A DNA stretch of 64,000 bases, taken from the NCBI RefSeq assembly GCF_000715075.1, contig NC_134102.1:107272001-107336000 (forward strand), read 5' to 3'. Source of the stretch: Nicotiana tabacum. Taxonomy: Eukaryota > Streptophyta > Magnoliopsida > Solanales > Solanaceae. How positions within the stretch are numbered: the stretch's first letter is position 1; each line of letters begins with the position of its first letter. The notes under the pieces were generated by a model. It was not told the origin of the DNA. It ran no database searches and was given only the letters and a program-made list of their open reading frames with translations. This document shows positions 35,738 to 47,477 of this stretch, piece by piece. The translations under genes were made by a program, and so were the position numbers.

Positions 35738-36810
35738 AGCCCAACTTTTATTAATAATAGATTTATAAGTTAATATTAAAAACAATATTGAGTATTTCAA
35801 AATAGAAAAGTAAAATCTTTATAAAAGTAGTAAAGATAACTTTTAGTTTGTTATTGATATAACCGTTTGAGCAAAAATTGAAGAAAGAGAATTACTCCCC
35901 TAAAACCCTTACTCGAAATATAAAATTTTGCGTTATTTACATTTTACAATTGATATCATTGGTGAAATACCTACATTATTTTTCTCATTTTTATATTTCT
36001 CACTAGAAAACGTGTAATAAACTTTTAGAGTCTCTATTATAATATCTCTAATTGTCCAAATCTCATTTTTTTTTTAAATTTTTCATCAGGAAACGTGTAC
36101 TACACTCTTATATTTTCTTTCTTGATTTCTGCAAAAATTCAAGTTTTCGATATCTATATTATTCCGTAAAATAAAGATTATTTTTTTAAATAATAAACAA
36201 GAGTTGAAGAATACTATTGAATAAGCTATATTGCGCATTCTTAATTTTTTTTCTCTGCATGTTTCAAGCATTACAACAAGTATATTGAAAAATCAAATAA
36301 TTATTTCGATATCAAGTTATCAACTTTTTGAATCTAGTTTTATTTCCTAAGACCAACAATATCTTAATAGTGATTAAATGGTTTATAAAAGAAATTAATA
36401 ATAACTTTACATCTCAAAAATCTAGAAAAAATAGATTTCAAATAAAAATATATATGAAGGTTTTGTTTCAACAAAGGCCTCCAATTAAATTTTGCTTTAG
36501 GCCTCCAATCTTGTTGAGCCGCCTGTAGGCATATAAATTTTATGAGAATTAAATTCATAAAATAATTTGAACTATACTTTAAATTAAATAAATTTTGGTC
36601 CAAATAAATATTTTGGCCTAATATAATTGGATCAATTGTATAAGTCCAATTTATATGGATTAAATAAATAAGTCTTAATCCATTGGGCTAACCCATTTAA
36701 CCTGGCTAAAGACGATGATCCCACTTCATTGAGCCCAATATATCATCTTCTTAGAGGCCCAGTTTGGTGCCATGTCAAATGACATGGCACGCCAAGTCAA
36801 ACTGAAGAGC

Positions 36811-36890
36811 CAATAGGATCGTGCCACGTGTCAAAATGACAAAGCATGCCAAGCCAAATTAAAAGGCCAATGAAACCGCGCCACGTGTGC
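36811..36890 (+). promoter_or_regulatory. Duplicated CCAAT plus G-box module in LTR U3
   Basis: AGCCAATAGGATCGTGCCACGTGTC (36809-36832, quoted in part) and GGCCAATGAAACCGCGCCACGTGTG are two related modules about 57 bp apart. Each has CCAAT about 12 bases before CCACGTGT, upstream of the TATA box. CACGTG is the core for bZIP and bHLH factors. Both modules persist in the 3' LTR (47777 and 47836). Confidence 0.6.
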
Positions 36891-36988
36891 AAGTGACATA
36901 TTTTGGCCACTCAAATGCGGTATTGTCACACTTCAATTTGGTTGGTTGGAAAGGGTTTGTTCTTATCATAACTCTTCCCTTCCACAAC

Positions 36989-36996
36989 TATAAATA
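36989..36996 (+). promoter_or_regulatory. TATA box in LTR of element 36524-48391
   Basis: TATAAATA within CAACTATAAATAGGGG; conserved at 47944-47951 in the 3' LTR. Confidence 0.65.
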
Positions 36997-37100
36997 GGGG
37001 TCTTCATAACCCAGAAAAGATACCAGAAGTTATAACAAGAAAGAGCTCGTGGATCAAACGCTGCAAATTCCTCAATAAGTTTCAAGCTTCAAACAATCAA

Positions 37101-37190
37101 GTTCAAGCTCAAGAACGAAGAACAAATTAAGTTCAAGCTGAAGAATGAAGAACAAATCAAGTTCAAGCTCAAGAACGAAGAACAAATCAA
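37101..37190. repeat. 3 x 30-bp tandem repeat in LTR
   Basis: Unit GTTCAAGCTCAAGAACGAAG plus AACAAATCAA, three times with single changes; also at 48063-48152 in the 3' LTR. It lies downstream of the TATA box, so it would be transcribed. Confidence 0.95.
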
Positions 37191-37505
37191 GATTCAAGGA
37201 GTACGAGTTCAAATCAAAGTTCTTGCTAGTTGAATTCAAGATCACCGTTTGTGGCAACAACTATATATTCAAGATCAAGATCAAAGGCCCTTGGATATAT
37301 TTACTATTGGAAAGAAGAATCAGAGAATTCATAGAAATTATATACTCATATTATTTGAAATCAAATACTACGATTGTTGCAATATCTTTCGATCTCGATT
37401 ATTTTCTCGATGCAAATTTATTGTCTACAAATTCTAGTATGCCTAGTGGGACAATCTCTACCTCTCATCTCAACTTTTCAATCACCAAAGTTCAAGAACG
37501 TTGAA

Positions 37506-39371
37506 ATGGCTTCAAAGAAAATCAACTCCAGATCAACATCCACCAAGGTTGCTAACTCGAAGTTCTATATTGATGTGGAAAGCATCCTCGATGTTAACTT
37601 TGAAAGCTTTGGACCAGTTACGAGGAGCAAAGCAAGCTCTTTGGGACAACAAGCACTCCAAGTGTCGTCCGCATCAACCCCTGTTTTTGGATCTTCGTCC
37701 TAAAAAAGAGCAAGATCCTCTACGAACGAATCCGAAGGAGGAAGCGATATTGCTGAAAAGATCAAGAAAACTCTAGCTCTGCTTGACCTCTACGGATCCA
37801 AGAACTCTATTGTGAAGGAAGATGATGATATTTAAAGTGATGGATCTTCCCCACTTACACCGCATAGCGTGAGCCATTCGAGAATCAATCTGTGTGACAA
37901 TTCATGCTACTCCCCAACATCTACAACAATCATGCAAGCCATGGTGACAAACACTTCATCTGTGGAAGAACAGTTGGCAAACTTGACGGAAGCAATCGCT
38001 GGCTTGACCAAGTGCATGCAAAATCAATATGCTATAATTAACAAGCTAACAGATAGGGTGAGAATCTTGATGGAAGAAGAATCCACCCATGCACCTGGAA
38101 AACTCCCAGAAGTTTAAAATATTGATCCCCCCCTCCCCCCACGACAAGTTACATCCACTACGGAAATTCCAGTCTCTTCGGAAGGGATAGGTCCAATCAA
38201 TCAACTAAAGGAGTTCATTGAAGGGACTATAAAAAACAAATATAAAGTTGCTTCTAAGTCCTCCTTTACCTACACAAAGCCGTATACTTCAAGGATCGAT
38301 ATGTTGAAGATGTATGCTGGCTATCAATCTCCAAAATTTCAACAGTTTGATGGCAAAGGCAATCCAAAGCAATATGTGGCGCACTTCGTTGAGACATACA
38401 ACAATGCTGGGACTTATGGAGATTACCTCGTCAAGAAGTTTGTCCACTCATTAAAAGGAAATACTTTTGATTGGTACACATACCTTGAGGCTGGATCTGT
38501 TGATAGCTAGGATCAACTAGAGTAAGAATTCCTCAATCGATTTTAAAGCATGAGATGTACTGTGAGTATGATAGAACTTACAAATACTCATCAACGAAAG
38601 AGTGAACCCGTTATCGACTTTATCAATCATTGGAGGAATGCAAGCCTCAACTGCAAAGACATGCTTATTGAAGCTTCGGGCATAGAGATGTGCATCCAAG
38701 GTATGCATTGGAAACTCCGCTATATCTTGCAAGGTATAAAGCCTAGCACATTTGAAGAACTTGCGACTCATGCCCATGACATGGAGTTAAGCATGGCCTC
38801 CGCTGGAAATGAAAGGCTGCCTATCTATGAGCTTCGCAAAGGGAACGACAAGCAAGAAATCAATAAATGGAGCAAGTTTGCACCCAAGTCTGTAAACAAA
38901 GAAGATATGAATGTCAACATATCACCTGTGAAGTTCACAATGAAGGTGAGCAAGAAGCAGAGTACGAAATCCACTTCTTTTCAAGATAAACCAAGTGGAA
39001 AGTTGACTCTAAAAGAAATGCAAGAGAAGGAGTACCCATTTCTGGATTCTGATGTGCCAGCAATTTTTGAAGAACTCATCGAGTTAAATCTCATTGAGCT
39101 TCCGGAGATGAAGCGGCCAAATAAAGCTGGTAAAACGAATGACCCAAATTACTGCAAATACCATCGACTCGTGAGGCACCCTCTGGAGAAGTACTTTGTC
39201 TTCAAGGACAAAGTTATAGACTTGGCCCATGAAAAGAAGATCGTGCTTGAAGATGAGAAGGCAAATGTGAATCAAGTCTCTATTACCTTTGGCTCATTCA
39301 GTCTAGATGAGCTATGCAGCTTAAAAAAATCAAAGATGAAGAATTACTGGAGAATAACAAAGTCGAAGTAG
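37506..39371 (+). pseudogene. gag of element 36524-48391, decayed
   Basis: This is the capsid precursor of the element. It starts MASKKINSRSTSTKVANSKF at 37506. After an N-terminal Ser-rich part, broken by a stop at 37701, come a helical stretch (VEEQLANLTEAIAGLTKCMQ, about 37953) and the capsid domain ([36 protein letters not shown]) from about 38330 to 38800. Then follows a nucleocapsid-like box C-X2-H near 39150 ([16 protein letters not shown]), in which the final Cys is replaced. Stops occur at 37833, 38115, 38508 and near 38523. The last open part, 38550-39371, is 273 codons. The capsid core resembles the retrotransposon gag family by eye. Confidence 0.85.
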
Positions 39372-39469
39372 ACGAACATAATGATGATGAGGGTTGGACG
39401 TTGGTGACTCGCTGTAGGCGCCACAAAAGGAGCCCACGAAAAGAATCAATAGAACAATAAATAAGAAAA

Positions 39470-42400
39470 ATGATGGTGAAAATACCAAGAAGATGGAATC
39501 TAGTTAAGCATTTGAAAAATGCAAAAGTGGAGGTGCACCATCCTCAAAAGACACGACATCCAGTGGCCTTGGAGCAGTTTTTACCAAGTTGGTTCCGTAC
39601 GAAGATTTTCCATGAGGGTATTGATGTCTCTTGTTGCCATGCCGACAAAGGGGAAGAAAGGAGTGATGACCTACCATCAACACCATCTTCGGAAAATCTC
39701 ATCGAGTCTATTCCTCAAGAAGTTAATGCTTGTGAGGAAAAAGTTACGTTCACAAATGATGATCTTCTACTAGGTGACACTTCTTATAAGCGCCTGTTGT
39801 ACCTAGTTGGTTATATGCGCGATGAAAGGATAAATCAAATTTTGGTTGATGGAGGATCCTCAGTGAACATCTTTCTAATTCGCACTGTAAAAGAACTTGA
39901 TATTCCCATGAACAAACTCTCGGAAAGTCGTGTGATGATTCAAGGATTCAATCAAGGGGGGCAAAGGGCCATAGGGGATATCAGGTTGGGACTCACCATT
40001 GAAGATATGCAATCAAGTGCATGGATGCATGTGATCGATGCAAAGACTTCATACAACGTCTTGCTTGGAAGGCCTTGGATACATGAGAATAAAGTAGTTC
40101 CATCTGCCTACCATCAATGTTTAAAATACTACGGGGGTAAAGTCGAGAAGAAGATAGTTGCTGATGATGAGCCATTCACCGAGGCGGATTCACACTTCAC
40201 CGATGCAAAGTTCTACTTGAAGAACCACATTGTGAATGAGGTAAAAGCTGGTGATGTCATGAAAAGCAAGAATGACGAGCCCACAACTAAAAGAGCTGAG
40301 GTGACTGCTGGTAAAGCCAAAGCTGTTACTGAAGAGGTGCAACCTAACTCGTATAAATCTTATAAAGGGGATATTGCATCTTATGGCAAGAAAGTAACCC
40401 CTACGCTCCATTATGTCCCTAAAAGGAAGAAATAAGACGAGTGCAGATCACATAATCTCCAAACTAACATGCTAAAGGAGTTAAATCTTCCGGTAAAACG
40501 AATTGAGGCAGTAAAGTTGTCCTCAAAGCCACTTGCAGGGTTTGTGGCCCAAAATCGTTTGTAGAATGTGACACTTCCTACAAAGCGAACAGATGAAGGT
40601 TTTGATCCTAACGCTTACAAACTATTTACAAAAGCTGGATACAATCCCGATGAGTCGTTAAAGTTAGGAAAGCTCCCATCAAAAATTGCGATGAGGAACC
40701 TACGTGAAGGTTTGGGATACAAGCAACCGTTACCAGCGCACATCTCTATAAGAAGGGCGAGCAACAATTATATCACTATAGAAGGTGAATCTGCCACTTC
40801 TAACAAGCCTTCTATCTTTTGATCGACTTGGAAACTCAACTGTGAGGACTTCCGTGTTTGAGAGATTTGGTCCAAAAAAGAAAGGGAATAAGTTCCAGAG
40901 AAATTATCGAAATACAAGAACACCCGCTTCGCCCAAAATTTAGAAGATCTCTAAGGATTCCAAAGTCTGGTTCCTTCTAGAATGAGGCGACAAACAAAAG
41001 TCATAGTTTAATGTGATGAGGTACTAAAGGTGAAACTATACACTGTGGTCTACACTAAAGAATGTGATGAAGATGAAGAAAGTGTGGGTTCCTCGTATCA
41101 TGTCGTTGCATAAGGCGATCACGATATTTTATCTCTAATGGAGGATGGAGAGAAATGGGAGGATGTTTCACCGTGTAATCACATATCCTTTAATGATGGG
41201 GACCCTCAAGAAGATGAAGATACGAAAGATGCTCCCCCGAAACTTGAAGAAAAGGTGAAGGCAACGATTGATGCCTTAAAAGAAGTTAACCTTGGGATAG
41301 ATGAATAACCAAGGCCCACATACCTAAGTGCTTTACTAGAAATCGATGAAGAAAGCACTTATATCGAGTTACTCAAGGAGTTTAAGGATGTTTTTGCTTG
41401 GAGTTACAAAGAGATGCATGGCTTGGACCCTAAAGTATCAGTTCATCACCTTACAGTCAAGAATGACGCTCGTCTTGTTAAGCAAGCTCAAAGGCGCTTT
41501 AGGTCGGACTTGGTTCCCATGATCGAAAGTGAAGTTAACAAACTCATTGAAGCTGGATTTATTCGCGAAGTTAAATACTCAACATGGGTCTCAAGTATTA
41601 TCCCTGTAAGGAAGAAGAATGGCCAAATTTGGGTGTGCCGTTGACTTCAGAGATCTCAACAATGCGTGTCCCAAAAATGAATCTCACTTCCTATTCCAGA
41701 GCTGATGATCGATGCTACTACTGGGTACGAGGAAATGTCATTAATGAACGATTCATCGGGCTATAACCAAATTCGCATGGCGCCAAAAGATGAAGAGCTT
41801 ATTGTATTCCGTACCTCCAAGGGTATTAATTACTACAAGGTAATGCCTTTTGGCTTGAAGAACGCCGGTGCTACTTACCAAAGGGCTATGCAAAATATTT
41901 TTGATGATCTTCTCCATAAGAACGTCGAATGCTATGTTGACGACTTGGTGGTAAAATTAAGAGGGAAGAGCGACTACTTGAAAGACTTGAAAATGATGTT
42001 TGAGTTACTTCAGAGGTACCAACTTAGGATGAATCTATTGAAATGTGCCTTTGGAGTTACTTCTGGAAAGTTCCTTGGTTTCATTGTCCGACATCGAGGG
42101 ATCAAAATTGATCAAGACAAAGTGGATGCCATTTTGAAGATGCCTGAGACTCGCGATATTCATGAATTGAAAAGTCTGAAAGGAAATCTAACATACCTTA
42201 GGAGATTCATCTCAAACCTAGCTGGGAGGTGCCAACCATTCGGTCGCCTCATGAAGAAAGGCGTTCCTTTCAAATGGGACCAATCTTGTAGCAATGCCTT
42301 TGAAAACATCAAAACTTACTTGATAAAGCCTCCAGTTTTGGCATCCCCTATACCTGGAAAGCCATTGATACTATATATTTTAGCACAAGAAAGGTCTGTT

Positions 42401-44510
42401 TGAGTGTTGTTGGCCCAAGAAAATAGTGAAGGGAAAGAAAACTCCCTTTACTACTCGAGTAGGATGATGACACCAAATGAGTGAATTATTCGCCAATCGA
42501 AAAGTTATGTTTGGCACTAGTTTTCTCAATCCAAAAGTTGAAGCACTACTTTCAAGCTCATGTCGTTCGTCTTATTTCTAGAGCAAATCCGATCAAGTTC
42601 GTGATGTCAAAACATGTCCTTAGTGATCGATTAGCAAGATAGTACCTCCAGTTTCAACAATTCAAAATTGTGTACATCCCTCAAAAGGTAATAAAAGGAC
42701 AAACGCTAGCAGACTTCTTGGCAGATCACCCTGTACCTGATGATTGGGAGCTAACCGACGAACTGCTTGATGAGGACGCAAAGGTCATTGAAGTTCAAAC
42801 TACATGGAAGATGTACTTTGATGGTGCTGCACATCGCGGAGGAGCTACTGCTGGCGTAGTATTTGTCACTTCTCAAGGTGAAGTTCTGCCCTACTCTTTT
42901 ACGTTGACGCAACTTTGCTCTAACAACATTGCTGAGTATCAAGAATTAATACTTGGTCTTGAAATGACGGTCGAAATGAAGCGGTTGCAATTACAAGTCT
43001 TTGGTGACTCTCAATTGGTGATCAACCATCTTTTAGGTAGTTACGAGGTCAAGAAACCTGAACTACGCCCATATCATGATTATGCTAAAAACTTAATGGG
43101 GTGGGTCAGTGATGTGACTATTCAATATGTGTCAAGGAAAGAAAACAAGAAGGCTGATGCTTTAGCTGCCCTAGCTTCATCTTTAACCCTGCCTGATCAA
43201 GCGCAAGTTACTATCTGCCAAAAAAAGGTAGTACCGCCGCCAAGTGAGGGTGAAGGTGAAGAAAATGAACTCGAGCATCTTGTGGCCGTTTCTGAATCTG
43301 AGAAGGAAGAATGACGACAACCCATTATCGATTACTTAAGCTACAGGATACTCCCAGAAAATCCGAGGTGAAAGACTGAAATCCACCGTCGTGCACCTCC
43401 CTTCCTTTACTACAAAGATACTCCATATAGAAGATCATTTGAGGGAGTACTCTTGCGATGTTTAGGGGAAGATGAAACACTCCAAGTTTTACAAGAAGAG
43501 CGTTCTGGGGTATGTGGGTCACACCAGTCTAGACCAAAGCTCCACTTTCATATAAAAATGATGGGATATTATTGGCCAACGATGGTAAAAGATTACTTGG
43601 ACTACGCTCAAAGATGCAAAGGCTTGCCAATTCCATGTGAATTTTATTCATCAGCCTCCTGAAGTGTTGCACCCGACTATTGCATTCTGGTCATTTGACA
43701 CTTGGGGATTGGATGTTGTTGACCACTGCCAAAGTCCTCTGGTGGGCACCTATATATCTTGGCTGCAACTGACTACTTCTCAAAATGGGTTAAAGCTATG
43801 GCCCTAAGGAAGTAAAGAAGGAAAATGTTGCAAGTTTCATTCGAGTAAACATAATCTATCGCTTTGGCATTCATCGTTACATAATAACGAATAATGGCAA
43901 GCCATTTGCCAATAGGTTGATGGATAAGATTTGTGATCTCTTTGGCTTCAAGCAACGCAACTCTTCTATGTACAATGCTGCCGCTAATGGTCTAGCTGAG
44001 ACATTCAACAAGACTCTATTCAACTTATTAAAGAAAGTTGTCTCCAAATCCACGCCAACTTACCGCACGCCAACACAAATGACCCCTTAAGCACCCATTT
44101 ATGGAGTCGAAGTCGTCTTACCACTCGAGCGTCAAATACCTTCATTACAATTAGCTATTCAAGAAGGGATCACTGATGAAGAAAATGCTCGACTTCGATT
44201 AGCAGAGTTGGATGCTCTTGATGAGAAGAGGTTGGAAGATCAACAGAGTCTTGAATTTTATCAAGCTTGATTGTCTCGCACCTTCAATAAAAGAGTTCGC
44301 CCGAGATCCTTTCGAGTAGAAGATCAAGTCCTTGTCGTACGAAGACCCATTATTACTTCCCATAAACCTGTAGGAAAGTTCACTTCAAAATGGGATGAGC
44401 CATATGTCGTGCAAGAAACTTACTCAAGTTGGGCTTACAAGCTGATTGATGCAGATGGCATGAGAATCAGCCTTATCAATGGCACGTTTTTGAAGAAGTA
44501 TTACCCTTGA
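39470..44510 (+). pseudogene. pol of element 36524-48391: protease, RT, RNase H, integrase, decayed
   Basis: The first part (39470-40435) is open for 321 codons and holds the aspartic protease core ILVDGGSSVNIF. A linker with EGFDPNAYKLFTKAGY (about 40589) follows. RT (about 41414-42403) has the box YVDDLVV and LLKCAFGV; a frame change near 41640 removes part of the palm. RNase H (42670-43314) is intact-looking, with MYFDGAA, FGDSQLVINH and KKADALAALA. Integrase (about 43320-44270) is broken by stops and frameshifts: FDTWGLDVVD (first Asp region), NNGKPF and NAAANGLAE (Glu). The C-terminal part ends FLKKYYP at 44510. In a living copy it would cleave the polyprotein, copy RNA to DNA and insert it. 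Confidence 0.9.
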
Positions 44511-45059
44511 AGTTGCAACGCTCCTTAACGCACGAGCCTAAACTGCTTGCTCCTACACTCCTGGCCCGCATAAGTCTAAACTGTATACGACCCACCACCA
44601 AAATAAAAAAAGTCTGCTAGGTTGAAAACCTCGAAAGAGGCGGCCTAGGCAAAAGTTAGGACATAAAAAAACCGCTAGGTTGAAAACCTCGAAAGAGACG
44701 TCCTTGGCAAAAGTTAGGACATAAAATATAAAACAAATCACTCATTTTGAACTACGGTATGACTTGATCCTCTTCACTGAGGTACGTAGGCAGCTTAGAG
44801 TTTTATTCTAAGTTCAGTTGCATAAGTTCAAAAGATACACAATTCCCCAATCATTGTCCGAACGAAGTACGATGAAATTTAATCCATTCAATTAGCATTT
44901 GAAAATCGAGCTGAGATATAATTCTTCTGTTAAACTTTGGATCCCATTTGATTTAAAAGAGGCAAGCCACTATGGTAAATTGGTGTCTTTTATAAAATGA
45001 TTATAGTCTTTTTGGAGGCTACCAAGTATTTGCACTGAAGTTCAGGGATTCACTATGTC
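44511..45059 (+). repeat. Start of 3' region with 58-bp direct duplication
   Basis: GCTAGGTTGAAAACCTCGAA..CAAAAGTTAGGACATAAAA occurs at 44616 and 44674, spaced 58 bp. Each copy has the small palindrome AGGTT-GAA-AACCT. No gene is seen in the rest. Confidence 0.8.
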
Positions 45060-45504
45060 TTTATGTTCGCCAAATCTTTAAATCCGCCGATCTTCAAGTT
45101 GGTTTCTCTTTAAGTTAAAATAATTAAGTCCTCCAAGTTGAAGTCTCCAAATTGAAATATTCAAGTCCATCAGTCTTCAAGTTGAAGTCTTTATGTTCTC
45201 TGCTCTTCAAGTTTGCCGCTCTTCAGGTTGAAATATTTAAGCCCTCCAAGTCTCCAAGTTGAAGTCTTCAAGTCTGTCGGCTTCAAGTTGAAGTCTTCAA
45301 ATTCGTCGGTCTTAAAGTTGAATTGTTTAAGCTCTCCAAATCTTCAAGTTAAAGTCTTCAAGTCTGCTCGTTTTTCAAGTTGAATTGTTAAAGTCCACTC
45401 TTCAAGTTGAAGTCTGCAAAGTCCGCCAAATCTTCAAAGCTTCCAAATGTTCAAGTCAATGTCGTCAAACCACGGAGTCTTTGAGTTGAAGCATTCTAAT
45501 TTTT
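45060..45504. repeat. Irregular array of TTCAAGTTGAAGTCT words
   Basis: Words such as CTTCAAGTTGAAGTC, CTCCAAGT and AAGTCTGTCGG recur about 12 times with irregular spacing. CTTCAAGTTGAAG is a near-perfect palindrome. Confidence 0.75.
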
Positions 45505-45740
45505 CAATCTTAAGGTAGACATTTAAGTCCCTTTGCACCTTAAGTTGGCCTCTTCGTGGGTTTGTCCTTAAAAGAACTATAATTTTCCAATTTTAAGGTG
45601 GACATTTAAGTCCCTTTGCACCTTACGTTGGCCTCTTCGTGGGTTTGTCCTTAAAATGTACTATAACTTTCCAATCTTAAGGTGGACATTTATGTCTCTT
45701 TGCACCTTAAGTTGGCATCTTTATGGATTTACCCTTCTAT
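45505..45740. repeat. About 84-bp tandem repeat, three units, each with a hairpin
   Basis: Units start at about 45508, 45591 and 45675. Each contains CTTAAGGTG, 18 bases, then CACCTTAAG, a 9-bp inverted repeat (first and middle units carry one or two changes). Confidence 0.85.
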
Positions 45741-45889
45741 ATGTTGCCATGGATTTATCCTCCATATGATGTTGAGGATTTCACCATCTATTTGTTGCCA
45801 TGGACTTGTACTTCGATATGCCGTATGAACCTTTGCATCCTGAAATGGCCATCGGTTTTTGGGTGGGGATGAGTACCCATCCCTTTATA

Positions 45890-46620
45890 CCCTGAGAGTA
45901 ATCTCTCCGATAGTCGGGCTACCTTGAGAGTAATCTCTCTGATAGTCGGGTCACCTTGAGAGTAATCTTTCCGATAATCGGGCCACATTGAGAGTAATCT
46001 CTCCAATAGTCGGGCCACCTTGAGAGCAATCTCTCCGATAGTCGGGCCACCTTCAGAGTAATCTCTCCGATAGTTGGGCCACCTTGAGAGTAATCTATCC
46101 GATAGTCGGGTCACCTTGAGAGTAATCTCTCTAGTAGTCGGGCCTCATTGAGAGTAATCTCTCCGATAATTGGGCCACATTAAGAGTAATCTCTCCGATA
46201 GTCGGGTCACCTTGAGAGTAATCTCTTTGATAGTCGGGTCACCTTGAGAGTAATCTCTCCAATAGTCAGGCCACCTTGAGAGTAATCTCTCTAGTAGTTG
46301 GGCCACATTGAGAGTAATCTCTCCGATAATTGAACCACCATGAGAGTAATCTCTCCGATAGTCAGGTCACCTTGAAAGTAATCTCTCCAATAGCCATGCC
46401 ACCTTGAGAGTAATCTCTCTAGTAGTCGGGTCACATTGAGAGTAATCTCTCCGATAGTTGGGCCACATTGAGAGTAATCTCTCCGATAGTCGGGTCACCA
46501 TGAGAGTAATCTCTTCGATTATCGGGCTACATTGATAGTAATCTCTCCGATAGTCGGATCACCTTGAGAGTAATCTCTCCGATATTCGAGCCACCTTGAG
46601 AATAATCTTTCCAATAATCG
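45890..46620. repeat. 32-bp tandem array, about 23 units
   Basis: Unit ACCTTGAGAGTAATCTCTCC plus GATAGTCGGGCC. Each unit has GAGAGTAATCTCTC, an inverted repeat GAGAG..CTCTC. The array is bracketed by GATGAGTACCCATCC (about 45868) and GATGATTACCCATCC (about 46627). Confidence 0.95.
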
Positions 46621-47477
46621 AGCAAGGATGATTACCCATCCTCTCACACCCTAAGACTGTCTTCTTCATGGTCCAACTGTCTTCTTCATGGATGGACCAT
46701 CTTGTTAAACAAGAACAAATCCTTCTCGTTCAACCTATAATAAAAAAGACAAAAAAAGCAGAAAAATTAAAGAAAACAAATTACCTTTGCGCAGGCTTCC
46801 TAAACGTTAGAAGTCGAAGTAAGATCGACTTTGAGAATGCCGCGGGTTTATGCTCAATAAACATGAGCAGACGACTTTATATAAGTACTGAAAGGTGACA
46901 TTGAAGGTCCTTTTGTCGATATGGGATCAGTGCTAAGGCAGCAACTACAGTTTGTCTCCAATATGGATTAGGCGTGAGTGGCTGACTTCAACAAGGAATC
47001 AAATAGCTTCCTTGTTTAAACCACGTAAAGGCTGGAGGAAAAAGCAGTCGTCGACGCGTCCAACATTAATGTGGAAACTACTCACAAATCTTTTCATATT
47101 GAGTTGCTCAGTTCTTTGCAAATGAAAGCCTATATAAAGACCAGGTGTATATTAAAATAATAGTACACTTTTTGGTCTTTGGTCACTTGACCTTAATTAC
47201 GTGGAACATTTGACTTAAAGTTTCCATGAATTATTTTGTCTTATATGAGCTTATCTCTGATTTTGCTATTTGCTCACATGAATTAGTTGATTTAAATTAA
47301 GGTCTTGGCATGGATTATACACCGGAAAAAAACGATTTAATTTGAAAAGCTTGAAAATTTATAGTTTTTTATCTCTATGACAAGCGATGTGCCAGTTGCT
47401 CAAACATTTAAGCACGGTACTTCAAGCCTTGTCTTTGATAACTTGGTATTTTAACAAACCTTGAAGTACGAGACATT
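46621..47477 (+). other. End of 3' region before LTR
   Basis: No gene seen; the stretch ends in AAGTACGAGACATT before the 3' LTR, which would be a weak polypurine tract. Confidence 0.4.

Larger units (their letters stand above)
34280..36523. other. AT-rich spacer between two retrotransposons
   Basis: Apart from a tRNA gene (35240-35311) and a degenerate SINE (about 35546-35737) I see no gene here. The sequence is strongly AT-rich and may be part of the old non-transposon locus. Confidence 0.6.
36524..37429 (+). repeat. 5' LTR of element 36524-48391
   Basis: The 906-bp copy contains two CCAAT plus CCACGTG modules (36811-36890), the TATA box at 36989-36996 and three exact-length 30-bp units (37101-37190). 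Confidence 0.9.

Noticed and set aside
37145..37504. Plus-strand frame across the 5' LTR border (and the similar 48185-48400)
   Set aside because: It is within the LTR, driven by the 30-bp repeat, and precedes the real gag start at 37506.
45788..46114. 108-codon minus frame in the 32-bp array
   Set aside because: It arises from the repeat itself, since no stop occurs in one frame of the unit.
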